This document shows, piece by piece, positions 16,589 through 26,628 of a stretch of 36,659 nucleotides of DNA (within the stretch, counting starts at the first letter, position 1; each line of letters opens with the position of its first letter). This DNA is from Candidatus Uhrbacteria bacterium GW2011_GWE2_46_68 (lineage in GTDB: Bacteria > Patescibacteriota > Patescibacteriia > UBA9934 > GWF2-40-263). A program made the translations under genes and the position numbers. Under the pieces are notes generated by a model, which saw only the letters and a list, made by a program, of their open reading frames with translations, was not told the DNA's origin and did not search any database. The DNA lies in assembly GCA_001002765.1 (NCBI GenBank), contig LCMS01000011.1, positions 1-36,659 on the forward strand. Reading direction: 5' to 3'.

Positions 16589-17782
16589 ATGTCTATCACC
16601 AAAACCTACTACCTTTTCGTTCTTTCCAAGGACTTTGGACTGGCGTTTACCTTCGCCTCCTTTGTCCCTTATCTTCTTTGGCTCGGGCTTTCCTACAGTG
16701 AGGTTGCTTTCGTAAACATGGTGTTTGCAGGTGTGGTCTTTTTGGGAGAGCTGCCCACCGGTATGTTTGCCGACGGAAAAAGTCGTGTCTGGTCCCTGCG
16801 CGCGGGCGTGTGGTTGTGGATCATTGGATCCATTTTTTACGCATGTGCGCGAGGTGTCTGGACGGCGGCTCTGGCTGATGGCATTTTTGCCGTGGGCAAT
16901 GCGTTTCTTTCCGGCGCCAGACAAGCATGGATCACCGATGCTCTTAAAAAACACGGAAGAGAAAAAGAACTGCGACACGTTTTTGGTACCACAGCCATGT
17001 TAAGTGGTATTGCCTGTGTGATTGGTGGATTCCTTGGCGTGTTTCTTTCTTCCGTTCACATGCGTTTGATCTGGCCGCCTTTAATCGTTGGATGTTTGGT
17101 CAGTCTTTACATCGCTTACTATCACATGAAGGATGATGGAGAACCACAAGAGCGGATCAGTCAGTGGCAAGCCTTAAAATGCAGTGTGAATCTTTTGCGT
17201 CAAAGCCACGCTCTTTCTTGGATTTTGATCATCTTGGTTGTGACCGGAGGATTCATGACATTCAACCACTATTGGTCGCCATTGTCGGAATCCATCTGGG
17301 GCCGCAGTTCGCTTGCCTGGGTTTGGCCGCTTTTGTACGGAAGCACTGCCTTAGCCGGATATTTGGTGCGCAGGCATGAACATCTGGAACGCTATGGAAG
17401 CACTTGGATTGTTACCGCACTTTTTCTTGCCGGTGGAAGTCTTGCCCTTGTGCGTTTCCTCCCTCTTCCTTTTTGGATCATGGGCATGATGATGATGCAC
17501 GAACTGACTCGCGGAATTCTCGGACCGCTTATAGATACTTATGTGCAAAAGCGAGTGGAAAGTTCTTATCGTGCCACCTTCGGATCGCTTCAATCCTTTA
17601 TCGCGCATTTTGGATTCACTCTGACGCCAGCCTTTGTTTGGTTGAGCTTGGACGGGAAACCCAATACCCCAGACACAATTACCTGGCTTTGGTTTATCGC
17701 TGGCGGATTCATTGTCATCACCGCGATGATTTTGTGGGTATTTCGTCCCAAAAAAGAAAGTTCGATTCCAGAAGAATCATAA
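16589..17782 (+). CDS. MFS transporter
   Basis: About 12 hydrophobic segments; MVFAGVVFLGELPTGMFADGKSRVWSLRAGVWLW resembles the MFS loop 2-3 motif. Start at 16589 is supported by GAGG; the track starts at 16514. Confidence 0.85.
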   Translation: MSITKTYYLFVLSKDFGLAFTFASFVPYLLWLGLSYSEVAFVNMVFAGVVFLGELPTGMFADGKSRVWSLRAGVWLWIIGSIFYACARGVWTAALADGIFAVGNAFLSGARQAWITDALKKHGREKELRHVFGTTAMLSGIACVIGGFLGVFLSSVHMRLIWPPLIVGCLVSLYIAYYHMKDDGEPQERISQWQALKCSVNLLRQSHALSWILIILVVTGGFMTFNHYWSPLSESIWGRSSLAWVWPLLYGSTALAGYLVRRHEHLERYGSTWIVTALFLAGGSLALVRFLPLPFWIMGMMMMHELTRGILGPLIDTYVQKRVESSYRATFGSLQSFIAHFGFTLTPAFVWLSLDGKPNTPDTITWLWFIAGGFIVITAMILWVFRPKKESSIPEES

Positions 17783-17783
17783 C

Positions 17784-17816
17784 GAACCGTCGGATCACTC
17801 CTGGCGGTTTTTTTAT
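17784..17816 (+). terminator. Intrinsic terminator of the MFS gene
   Basis: AACCGTCGGATCACTCCTGGCGGTTTTTTT (imperfect stem). Confidence 0.55.
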
Positions 17817-17854
17817 ACAACCAAAAACAGAGCCTTGCGACCCTGTTTTTTTAT

Positions 17855-18145
17855 TTATACTTGTCGTTTTCCTTTGAGAGCATCTTTGAGTGCTTTGCCC
17901 GATTTGAATTTTGGAACGGTTACAGAGGGGATTTGGATACGCTCGGTGGGATTTTGAGGATTGACTCCGGTGCGACCTGCACGAACGCGGGCGCTGAAGG
18001 TGCCAAACCCTGCCAAGGTGACTTCCTCACCGGCCACAAGGGCTCGAATTACCAAGGTTTCAAAGGCATCCAGGAAATCCTCGGCAGATTTTTTTGGAAT
18101 CCCTATGTGCTCGGAGAGGCGAGCAGCTAAGTCAGCTTTGTTCAT
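17855..18145 (-). CDS. HU-family DNA-binding protein
   Basis: MNKADLAARLSEHIGIPKKSAEDFLDAF...LAGFGTFSARVRAGRTGVNPQNPTE...PKFKSGKALKDAL. Confidence 0.95.
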   Translation of the reverse strand: MNKADLAARLSEHIGIPKKSAEDFLDAFETLVIRALVAGEEVTLAGFGTFSARVRAGRTGVNPQNPTERIQIPSVTVPKFKSGKALKDALKGKRQV

Positions 18146-18187
18146 ATGTCTCTAATTCTAGCGTAAAAAGACTATTTTGGCAAGAGC

Positions 18188-19759
18188 CTAACGTGCATAT
18201 TCGATTGCTCGTGTTTCGCGAATCACCGTGACTTTCACTTCTCCGGGGTAACTCAATTCAGCTTCAATTTTTACAGCAATATCCTTAGCAAGTTTTTGTG
18301 CGGTTAAATCATCAATATTTTCGGGTTGTACAAATACACGCACTTCGCGTCCGGCCTGGATTGCATAAGCCTTTGCCACACCTTCAAAGGTCGCAGCCGT
18401 TTTTTCCAATTCTTCCATACGCTGAATAAACTGTTCCAAAGATTGTTTGCGAGCTCCAGGACGTGCACCACTAATGGCATCGGCTGCTTTGATAATCGCT
18501 CCTTCCACGGTTTTGGGATGATCCTCGTGATGGGCAATGGACTGATAACAAATCTCCTCGGGGAATCCGAATTTTTTCATGATGTTATAGCCGATCTCCG
18601 GGTGAGCACCTTGCATATCATGATCCACAGCCTTACCAATATCATGAAAAAGTCCGCCTTTTTTACAAACAAACACATCCGCTCCAAGCTCCTCGCCCAT
18701 GAGGCCGGAAAGCAATCCCACTTCGATGGAATGTTGGAGCGCATTTTGGCCATAACTTGTGCGATACTTCATGCGACCCAAAATGGAAATAAGTTTTGGA
18801 TCAATGGAAGAAACAGGAATACCCAGTTGATAGAGTGCTTCTTCTCCGGCTTTGCGGAGATCTTGAGCGAGAGCTTTTTTCGCTTCATCCACAGCTTCTT
18901 CAATACGGGCAGGATGAATGCGGCCGTCGGCAATAAGTGCATCAAGCGCACGCTTGGCAACCTGTCGGCGAATAGGGGAAAATCCACTGATCGTGATCAT
19001 CTCCGGAGTATCATCCACGATGATCTCGGTTCCGGTCAAAAGTTCGATAGCTTTGATGTTGCGACCCTCCTTTCCAATAATACGTCCCTTCATTTCATCG
19101 GAAGGAAGTTCCACGGCTAAGGTGGTTGTTTCTACGCATTGTGAAGCCGCATAACGTGTTACGGCCAAAGAAATTACATTGCGTGATTTGCGTTCGATTT
19201 CCTCCTCGGTTTGTTGATCAAGTTTATGTAAACGATTCATGAGCGCTTCTTGGCTTTGCGCTTCCACTTCTTTAAGTAAACGTTCCAAGGCCTCTTCTTT
19301 GGAAAGGGAAGCAATGGCTTGCAGTTTTTGCACCTGTTCTTCTTTGACTGCAACAATCTGCATTTTCGTTTCTTCCAAAAGTTTTGTTTGTTCCTCAAGT
19401 TTGGTTTTCTTTTCCTCTACATCCAGCAGTTTTTGGTCAAATAAGGTTTCGCGTTTTTCCAAGCGACGTTGTTGTTCTTGGATATCACGACGTCGTTGTT
19501 GCTCATCTTTTTTGGCTTCCTCGATGATTTGGATAGCCTTGTTTTTTGCATCGAGTAAAACCTCTTGGCGCTTATTTTTGATTTCGAGCACCAACTCTTG
19601 CTGTTTTTGTTTAGCTTCAGTCAAGAGTTTTTCCGCACGTTCCTCGGCATTATCAACCGTTTTACGCGCGATATAACGCCGAAAAAAATATCCGGCCACG
19701 CTCCCGATAAGGAGAGCGCCAAATCCTTCAATAAAGAGGACAATGAATTCAGGGATCAT
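18188..19759 (-). CDS. rny: Ribonuclease Y
   Basis: N-terminal membrane segment and coiled coil; KH domain GRIIGKEGRNIKAIELLTGTEIIVDDTPE; HD motif LFHDIGKAVDH. Confidence 0.97.
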   Translation of the reverse strand: MIPEFIVLFIEGFGALLIGSVAGYFFRRYIARKTVDNAEERAEKLLTEAKQKQQELVLEIKNKRQEVLLDAKNKAIQIIEEAKKDEQQRRRDIQEQQRRLEKRETLFDQKLLDVEEKKTKLEEQTKLLEETKMQIVAVKEEQVQKLQAIASLSKEEALERLLKEVEAQSQEALMNRLHKLDQQTEEEIERKSRNVISLAVTRYAASQCVETTTLAVELPSDEMKGRIIGKEGRNIKAIELLTGTEIIVDDTPEMITISGFSPIRRQVAKRALDALIADGRIHPARIEEAVDEAKKALAQDLRKAGEEALYQLGIPVSSIDPKLISILGRMKYRTSYGQNALQHSIEVGLLSGLMGEELGADVFVCKKGGLFHDIGKAVDHDMQGAHPEIGYNIMKKFGFPEEICYQSIAHHEDHPKTVEGAIIKAADAISGARPGARKQSLEQFIQRMEELEKTAATFEGVAKAYAIQAGREVRVFVQPENIDDLTAQKLAKDIAVKIEAELSYPGEVKVTVIRETRAIEYAR

Positions 19760-19970
19760 AAAAGCTTCTCATGAGAGAAGCGTTTGGGAGATCCAAATTG
19801 AGGGGGGTGGACTAAAAGAGGCGCAAGAGAATTGCGCATGTCAGAATCCGTTTTTTAGTCTTTTTGCTCAAACGATTCATGAAAGTTTATCGAAAAGATT
19901 CGGGATCTTCATGAAGAAGGATGCTCCGTCGGCTTCTTTCCAAATCAAGAATTACATTTTTACTTTATCA

Positions 19971-19998
19971 AAAAACTCCCTTTTTGGCAAGGGAGTAT
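19971..19998 (-). terminator. Intrinsic terminator of truB
   Basis: Minus strand ACTCCCTTGCCAAAAAGGGAGTTTTTT. Confidence 0.75.
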
Positions 19999-20018
19999 GG
20001 CTAAGATTCGCGGTTTTC

Positions 20019-20729
20019 TCAGAGTTTTGTCAGCATTTCATTGATGGGAATGAGATGTGCTTCGATGTCTTCTACAGCGATATTCTCAAAGGGGATGGCA
20101 GCGGAGACAGGAAAGGGACCAATTTCTGTGCGTCGAAGGGTTTGAACATAACCACCTGTCTCCAAGGTTTGTCCAAGGTCTCTTGCAATAGAACGGATAT
20201 AGGTGCCCGAGGAGCAGTGAATGGAAAGAGAAAGGAGAGATGTTCCATTAGCAGCTTGCCAAATGGGTGATGTTTGAGCGATGGAATAGATCTTTACGAC
20301 ACGGGGTTTGACTGAGAGGTTTTTGCCTCGCAGAGCGGCTTTGTACATTTTGACACCTTCTTGTTTAACCGCCGAGAATTGTGGTGGCACTTGTTCGATT
20401 GTTCCTTGAAACTTTTTGAGGGCTAATTGAATATTCTTTTGTGTTAATGGAAAGGGGGGAGGGCAGAGGGTAGGCTCCTTGGTGGAGTCATCCGTTGGCG
20501 TCGTGGCCCCTAAAACAAAGGTCACTTCATAGGTTTTTGGAAATTGAAGAAATGTTGCCAGGTGTTTTGTGGCGGGTCTTCCCACACCCACGATCAAAAG
20601 ACCGGTGGCGAAAGGGTCTAGTGTTCCCGCATGCCCCACACGTTGGATACCTGTGAGTTTGCGAATGGTATGAGTGACTCTGTGTGAACTCACCCAGACA
20701 GGTTTATCGATAAGAATGAAGCCTTCCAT
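20019..20729 (-). CDS. truB: tRNA pseudouridine(55) synthase TruB
   Basis: [41 protein letters not shown]-like segment, [13 protein letters not shown]. Confidence 0.95.
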   Translation of the reverse strand: [236 protein letters not shown]

Positions 20730-20812
20730 ATAATTCGTTGCGGATCGTTTTTACTTTTTTGTCCAGTGGGAGCATTGTGGCACAAACAGAGTCATAAACA
20801 CCAGTGTTTCCT

Positions 20813-20841
20813 TTGACTCCCAAGCATTTTTTCGCTACACT
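20813..20841 (+). promoter_or_regulatory. sigma70-like promoter for infB
   Basis: TTGACT-17 bp-TACACT. Confidence 0.6.
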
Positions 20842-20868
20842 TCGAGCAACTTAGAATTTTTATTACCT

Positions 20869-22896
20869 ATGAATATCACAGAATTAGCGCGACGACTGCG
20901 GGTAAACCCCGAAGAGATTCGACAAAAATTGCCTGAACTCGGATTAAGTATTGGCCGGCGCGCGATCAAAATCGATAATCGTCAGGCTCAACGCATCATG
21001 GAAGCTTGGTCCGAGATGCGCCGTCGCGAGCGTTTGGCTCAAAAGGTAGAGCTTCAAAAAGCTTCCCAACTCAAGAAATATCACGAGGATGGTGAGGAAC
21101 AAGTTATTATTTCTTTACCTGCGGTGATTACAGTGCGTGACTTTGCCTCTCGCCTCAATCTTCCGGTACCACGACTCATGCAAGAGCTCATGAAAAATGG
21201 CATTCTGGCTTCGCTCAATGAGCGCATTGATTTTAACACCGCTTCCATTATTGCCGAGGATATAGGGTTTAAGGCAAAGCTTGAGGAAAAAGGAAAAGAA
21301 GAAGATGACACCCAATCTGTGGATCGTGTACGCGCGGCCGTGGAGGGAGAAAAAGTGGAGTCACTTCAAAATCGTCCGCCGGTTATTGTAGTCATGGGTC
21401 ATGTGGATCATGGAAAAACAAAATTGCTCGACGCGATTCGCAATACCCATGTCATGGAAACCGAGGCCGGAGGCATCACTCAACACATTGGCGCTTATCA
21501 AGTCGTGCGCAAAGGGCAACCCATGACCTTTATTGATACTCCGGGACACGAAGCATTTACAGTTATGCGTTCTCGTGGCGCTAAGGTTGCTGATATGGCG
21601 ATTTTGGTGGTGGCTGCGGACGATGGGGTACAACCTCAAACCAAGGAAGCGATCAATATCATTAAATCCGCTGGTCTTCCGTTTTTGGTTGCCATCAACA
21701 AGATTGATCGCGAAGGTGCTAATGTGGATCGCGTGAAAGGACAATTAGCTGAATTGCAAATTACATCAGAGGATTGGGGTGGCAAGAGTGTGATGGTTCC
21801 CATCTCTGCTAAACAAGGACTCCATATTGATGATCTCCTTGACATGATTCTTTTGGTATATGACATGGAAAAGGAAAAGATCAAATCAAATCCCAATCGT
21901 CGTGCGATCGGAACGGTGATTGAATCTCATGTGGACACAGGGGCGGGACCGGTGGCAACTGTTCTTGTGCAAAGTGGTACTCTTCATGTGGGAGAAACCC
22001 TTGGGGTGCGTGACATTTTGTACGGCCGTGTGCGCGCCATGTTGGATTGGAAAGGAGAGCAGATGAAAGAAGCCCCTCCTTCCACTCCGGTGCAGATTAT
22101 TGGATGGAAATTATCTCCGGCTGTGGGAGATATTATGGAAGTGCCGCAAGATGCCACCGTGCTCAAAAAGATCAAATCTACGGATAGTTCTCATAAGGCT
22201 ACTGAAGAAATGGCAAGTCTTAAAAAAGTTTCCACAGAAAGTACAGAGGAAACCGGAAAGAAATATCTCAATCTTTTGATTCGTACCGATGTACTTGGAT
22301 CTTTGGAAGCGATTTTGGGAATGCTGGATCGTCTGGAACATGAAGATGTGGGGGTCAAGGTGGTGCAACGGGGGCTTGGGAATATTACAGAATCCGATAT
22401 CGCCAGTGCGGAGGCTGATCATTCTTTGGTTATCGGTTTCAATGTTGTTCCCACTCCAACAGCCGAAGAAATGGCACGTGATAAGGGGGTGGAGATTGTC
22501 CAGTTTCAAATCATTTATAAATTATTTGAGGATGTTCTTGATCGTTTACAAAAGTTGCTTCCATCCGAAACCACGATTACTGAAATTGGAAAGTTGGAGG
22601 TTCTGGCAAATTTTCGTCACTTGGATCGTGGATGGATTGTTGGAGGACGTGTCAAAGAAGGAAAGATTTTACCAAAAGCAAAAGTGCGTTTGTCACGCGG
22701 GGATGTGTATGTGGGAGAAGGGGAAGTGGAGACCTTACAGATTGGACGATCCGAAATCAAAGAGGCAAGGCAGGGTCAAGAATGCGGTATGAATTATGTG
22801 GGTAAGGTGAAACCTGAAATTGGAGATGTGATGGAAATATATATGGAAGAAAAGAAAGCCAAAAAGCTTGAGATTCGCGGAGTTTCCAAACGATAG
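20869..22896 (+). CDS. infB: Translation initiation factor IF-2
   Basis: [17 protein letters not shown]-type G1, [12 protein letters not shown]; 675 aa. Confidence 0.97.
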   Translation: MNITELARRLRVNPEEIRQKLPELGLSIGRRAIKIDNRQAQRIMEAWSEMRRRERLAQKVELQKASQLKKYHEDGEEQVIISLPAVITVRDFASRLNLPVPRLMQELMKNGILASLNERIDFNTASIIAEDIGFKAKLEEKGKEEDDTQSVDRVRAAVEGEKVESLQNRPPVIVVMGHVDHGKTKLLDAIRNTHVMETEAGGITQHIGAYQVVRKGQPMTFIDTPGHEAFTVMRSRGAKVADMAILVVAADDGVQPQTKEAINIIKSAGLPFLVAINKIDREGANVDRVKGQLAELQITSEDWGGKSVMVPISAKQGLHIDDLLDMILLVYDMEKEKIKSNPNRRAIGTVIESHVDTGAGPVATVLVQSGTLHVGETLGVRDILYGRVRAMLDWKGEQMKEAPPSTPVQIIGWKLSPAVGDIMEVPQDATVLKKIKSTDSSHKATEEMASLKKVSTESTEETGKKYLNLLIRTDVLGSLEAILGMLDRLEHEDVGVKVVQRGLGNITESDIASAEADHSLVIGFNVVPTPTAEEMARDKGVEIVQFQIIYKLFEDVLDRLQKLLPSETTITEIGKLEVLANFRHLDRGWIVGGRVKEGKILPKAKVRLSRGDVYVGEGEVETLQIGRSEIKEARQGQECGMNYVGKVKPEIGDVMEIYMEEKKAKKLEIRGVSKR

Positions 22897-22913
22897 ATCG
22901 AGTTATATAATAA

Positions 22914-22970
22914 GCAAGGCGTGGGGATAAGGCAGAAAAAGTTTGTCACCCTGCGCCTTGTTTTCTTTAT
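22914..22970 (+). terminator. Probable intrinsic terminator of infB with a long loop
   Basis: CAAGGCGTGGGG...CCCTGCGCCTTG followed by TTTTCTTT. Confidence 0.45.
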
Positions 22971-22997
22971 CATTTATTTATTCTTTACCCATTTTTT

Positions 22998-23315
22998 ATG
23001 CCCGTATTACATCTCACACAAGAGACGTTTGATTCTTCCGTTTTGCAGGCGGGGAAACCCGTGCTCGTTGATTTTTGGGCGCCCTGGTGCGGGCCATGCC
23101 AAATGATGAGTCCGGTTGTGGATGCCCTTGCCGAAGATGTGACGGACGCAGTGATCGGAAAAATAAATGTGGATGAGGAGCCAGGGCTTGCTCAACAGTT
23201 TAATGTGCTTTCGATTCCCACTTTTATGATTTTTAAAGGCGGGCAGGTGGTGGATCAATTCTCCGGAGCCATGTCCAAGGAAGCGCTGAAGGAGCGTCTT
23301 CAAAAACATTTCTAA
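22998..23315 (+). CDS. trxA: Thioredoxin
   Basis: VLVDFWAPWCGPCQMMSPVVD...SIPTFMIFKGG. Confidence 0.96.
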   Translation: MPVLHLTQETFDSSVLQAGKPVLVDFWAPWCGPCQMMSPVVDALAEDVTDAVIGKINVDEEPGLAQQFNVLSIPTFMIFKGGQVVDQFSGAMSKEALKERLQKHF

Positions 23316-23318
23316 ATT

Positions 23319-24242
23319 ATGGAAGCGCGACACGTTATTATTTTGGGATCTGGTCCGGCCGGATATACCGCCGCCATTTATACCGCACGAGCCGGATTAA
23401 AACCTTTGGTGTTTGCCGGGCCGCAGCGCGGGGGACAATTGATGTGGACAACCGAGGTGGAAAATTTTCCAGGATTTCCCGAGGGAGTGATGGGGCCTGA
23501 GCTCATGGATCGCATGAGGAAACAAGCAGAACGATTTGGAGCTGAAATCGTAGATACACAAGTCGCATCAGTGAATCTTTCTTCCCATCCGTTTGTTGTA
23601 AGCGCGGGAGAGGATGCGTATGAGTCGCAAGCCTTGATTATTGCCACCGGCGCATCTGCTCGATGGCTAGGTGTTCTCGGAGAAGAGCAGTACAAAGGTA
23701 AAGGAGTTTCCGCATGCGCGACTTGTGATGGATTTTTCTTTCGTGGAAAAGACGTAGTGATTGTCGGAGGGGGAGATGCCGCGCTGGAAGAAGCAACGTT
23801 TCTTACCAAGTTTGCGACTCACGTGACGATACTGGTGCGAGGAGAGGCCTTGCGAGCTTCCAAACCCCTGCAAGAGCGTGCGCGAGGAAATGAAAAGATC
23901 ACCTTTTTGTATTACACCCAAGTGGAAGAAGTGTTGGGAGATGGAGTGAAAGTGACGGGAGTGAAAATCAAAAACAGTCAGACGCAAGAAATAAGTGAAC
24001 TTTCTGTCGGCGGATTGTTTGTCTCAATAGGTCACCAACCCAATACGGGAATGTTTGAAGGACAACTGGAACTTACCAAAGGATTTATCGTGCGAAAGCC
24101 CGACACGTCTCTCACATCGGTTCCCGGAGTGTTTGTGGCCGGAGATGTGGCGGACTGGAATTATCAACAAGCGATTACAGCCGCGGGACTCGGATGTATG
24201 GCGGCGATGGATTGCGAGGAATGGCTTGCGTCTCAAGAGTAA
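23319..24242 (+). CDS. trxB: Thioredoxin-disulfide reductase
   Basis: ILGSGPAGYTAAIYTARA, ACATCDGFFF redox motif, VFVAGDVADWNYQQAITAAGLGCMAA. Confidence 0.96.
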   Translation: MEARHVIILGSGPAGYTAAIYTARAGLKPLVFAGPQRGGQLMWTTEVENFPGFPEGVMGPELMDRMRKQAERFGAEIVDTQVASVNLSSHPFVVSAGEDAYESQALIIATGASARWLGVLGEEQYKGKGVSACATCDGFFFRGKDVVIVGGGDAALEEATFLTKFATHVTILVRGEALRASKPLQERARGNEKITFLYYTQVEEVLGDGVKVTGVKIKNSQTQEISELSVGGLFVSIGHQPNTGMFEGQLELTKGFIVRKPDTSLTSVPGVFVAGDVADWNYQQAITAAGLGCMAAMDCEEWLASQE

Positions 24243-24247
24243 AAAGA

Positions 24248-24284
24248 AAACCGGCTTAGTTTCATAGAACAGCCGGTTTTTTGA
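24248..24284. terminator. Intrinsic terminator between convergent genes
   Basis: AAAACCGGCTTAGTTTCATAGAACAGCCGGTTTTTT. Confidence 0.75.
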
Positions 24285-25316
24285 TTACAAACGAAGTCGT
24301 CCTCCTTCATGTTCTTTGGGGTGAGGAGATATTTCGAAAGTCGGTTCGGAAACAATTTCCTGATCCATTCCTTCTCTTGCCTCGCATTGTTCACGGAGTT
24401 GCCTTCTTGCCTCGGCCACATATTCTTTTACATCTTCTTCCACAAACTCTTCATACCAACCGGATTCAGCGATGATTCTTTGCAATTCCTCATAAGGAAT
24501 TCCCCAATAATTAAGGAAAAAAGAAAGATGAGTAGAGTTTTCATTCACCACAAGTGTAGCCCACCCTTCGGCTGTTCCCATTTTGACCAATTCTTCTTCA
24601 AAGGACGAGTGACCGATTTCACCTTGCGTCTCCACATTTTGTAACATCAGATCAAGTGTAGAATATTGACGCGTCACAAACTCCTTCACACTTCCGGATA
24701 AAAAGAATTCCAACTCCTCCGATACAGTAGAAAGTAAATAAGGGAAATCCCGTTCTTCTACAATGAGTTTTTGCAATATATCGTTTTCTGACATGTTGTA
24801 AAAATTTTCCTGTGCGACAAAAGCATCCACTGCCGCAGAATGCGCTTCGTCTTCTTTATGTGCCGCTTCATGGAGTTCTATGCCATAGGTGGCTTTTCTT
24901 TTATCAGCATTTTCATCAACAAGGGAAACACACGCTTCATTAAATGCGATAAGATCTCTTCCCGATTTTCGATAGAAAGCGGCAAAGGAATAATTCGGAT
25001 CATTAAAAAGATAGACTTGTTCTTCTTCAAGTACGATATATTCTAAATTTTTTGAGGCATCATGAAGATCTTCGCAAAAGGCATGGACACCACCTTTTCC
25101 ATCCACTCCAAAGACCAGATCTTCATTGGCGACCATGGCCATTTCTTCGAGCACAGGATCAATATATTCACCCCCTTGCTGCACAAGTTCTTTTGCAAAT
25201 GCCAATTTTTCTCCTTGGGCTTTTGTGAGGTCATGGGCGCATCCTTGGTTTAGAAGAGAAGCAACCGCGCCGCAGATGACCGTATTTCGCAGGGGAGGTG
25301 TTTGTCGAGAAGGCAT
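24285..25316 (-). CDS. Putative lipoprotein-like HExxH metallopeptidase-family protein
   Basis: N-terminal ICGAVASLLNQGC (lipobox-like) and YGIELHEAAHKEDEAH (HExxH). Confidence 0.5.
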   Translation of the reverse strand: MPSRQTPPLRNTVICGAVASLLNQGCAHDLTKAQGEKLAFAKELVQQGGEYIDPVLEEMAMVANEDLVFGVDGKGGVHAFCEDLHDASKNLEYIVLEEEQVYLFNDPNYSFAAFYRKSGRDLIAFNEACVSLVDENADKRKATYGIELHEAAHKEDEAHSAAVDAFVAQENFYNMSENDILQKLIVEERDFPYLLSTVSEELEFFLSGSVKEFVTRQYSTLDLMLQNVETQGEIGHSSFEEELVKMGTAEGWATLVVNENSTHLSFFLNYWGIPYEELQRIIAESGWYEEFVEEDVKEYVAEARRQLREQCEAREGMDQEIVSEPTFEISPHPKEHEGGRLRL

Positions 25317-25318
25317 AT

Positions 25319-26515
25319 TTATTTTTTTGTTTCCACCTCTTGTATGAGTGTATAAATTTTTTCGCGCATTTTTTCCAAGCTTACATCAGGAAGATATTGA
25401 GCAAAGATTTTTTTCATGGCCTCAAAACGTTCGGGCTCACTTTTTTGAAGTTCATGGGGGAAAAGGCAGAAGAGCCGAAAATTATCAGCAAAATCATCCT
25501 CAAGACCATGGACGATTCCATAGTGGAAATAGATGTCGTCCACGTATTCTTGATTTAGATGACCGGAGCGAGCAACCGCTTTAAGAAATTGGCGACGAAT
25601 ATCTTGATCAGTCGGAGAAATGCCGGCGATGAGCGCATGTCCAAGCTCATGAAACCATGTTTGTAGGATGCTATGAATGTCTGAATGTTCGCTGATGAGA
25701 AAAAACATGGTGCGATTTTCTCGCTCAAATTTTCCCACGATTTCTTTTTGCACGGCTTGTCTGCGTTTTTTGATTTTTTTTGGTTTTCGATATCCTGTCA
25801 AAGAGATAAGACTGACTGCTTTTTGCAGGGAAGGGGGGAGGAGATCATACAAGACAGCCGCTCCTCTTGGTCCAAAAAGTTGCTCGACTTGTTCTGGCGA
25901 AACCTGATCGCCGACCACGACCTTGATGCCCCCGTTTCCCAACCATTGTTGTTCAAGTGCGCGCGCTTTTGCCACAAATTCCCGTTCAAGCGTTGCATAG
26001 GCCGCAATGTGTTTGATTTGCGGTAATGCGTTTTCTTGGAGAAAAAACCAAGTAATATCTTTTGGTGTTTGTGTGAGAAAATTTGACTCTGGGATAAGGG
26101 GGTTTGTGTGCGGACCCAACACCCAACTGGCCGCTTCGACCGCATCGGTTTTTGGAGCTTCTTTTTGAATCGCTTGTGCTTCAGACACAAAAAGTTTCCA
26201 CCGGCGATATACTTCGCCCGGTTGTTTTCTTTCCAATGTTTCCAATTCCACGATTGTCTCTGCAAGAGTTCCTTGATAGGAAATATCATCAAATAATTCC
26301 ACCAACCTCGCTCCATAGGAAGGGAGACCGGCTTCTAACATTTGCTGACTTAAGATGCCACCGGGGATCAGATGTCGGTGATGTTTTTTAATAAAAGACA
26401 AAATAGAATCCACAGTATGTTCTTGTTCTCGTATTTCATGATGAATATCTTGAAACCGTTTTTCGACTGAATCTTCTGTTTGAGTGTGAATATGTTCATG
26501 GCTTGTTTCGGTCAT
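25319..26515 (-). CDS. Putative HExxH zinc-metallopeptidase-like protein
   Basis: QTWFHELGHALIAG (HELGH), downstream DDFADNFRLFCLFPHEL. The next gene starts 2 nt downstream. Confidence 0.6.
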   Translation of the reverse strand: MTETSHEHIHTQTEDSVEKRFQDIHHEIREQEHTVDSILSFIKKHHRHLIPGGILSQQMLEAGLPSYGARLVELFDDISYQGTLAETIVELETLERKQPGEVYRRWKLFVSEAQAIQKEAPKTDAVEAASWVLGPHTNPLIPESNFLTQTPKDITWFFLQENALPQIKHIAAYATLEREFVAKARALEQQWLGNGGIKVVVGDQVSPEQVEQLFGPRGAAVLYDLLPPSLQKAVSLISLTGYRKPKKIKKRRQAVQKEIVGKFERENRTMFFLISEHSDIHSILQTWFHELGHALIAGISPTDQDIRRQFLKAVARSGHLNQEYVDDIYFHYGIVHGLEDDFADNFRLFCLFPHELQKSEPERFEAMKKIFAQYLPDVSLEKMREKIYTLIQEVETKK

Positions 26516-26584
26516 AGGATGTTTTTCTTATTTTAGCACAGCATTTCCCCTCTGCGGGTTTTTTCTTGTGTGCATAACAATCGA

Positions 26585-26618
26585 TTGAGACTCGATAAAA
26601 ATGGGCGTATTCTATAAT
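26585..26618 (+). promoter_or_regulatory. Promoter immediately upstream of the ATG at 26629 (near-leaderless)
   Basis: TTGAGA-17 bp-TATTCT, overlapped by a consensus TATAAT at 26613-26618; no Shine-Dalgarno before the ATG. Confidence 0.5.
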
Positions 26619-26628
26619 CAACTTTTTT

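Noticed and set aside
18326-19120. 264-aa plus-strand ORF inside rny
   Set aside because: Fully antisense to the well-supported rny coding sequence; no recognisable domain.
19743-20270. 175-aa plus-strand ORF between rny and truB
   Set aside because: Crosses the truB terminator and the 3' end of truB on the opposite strand; no domain.
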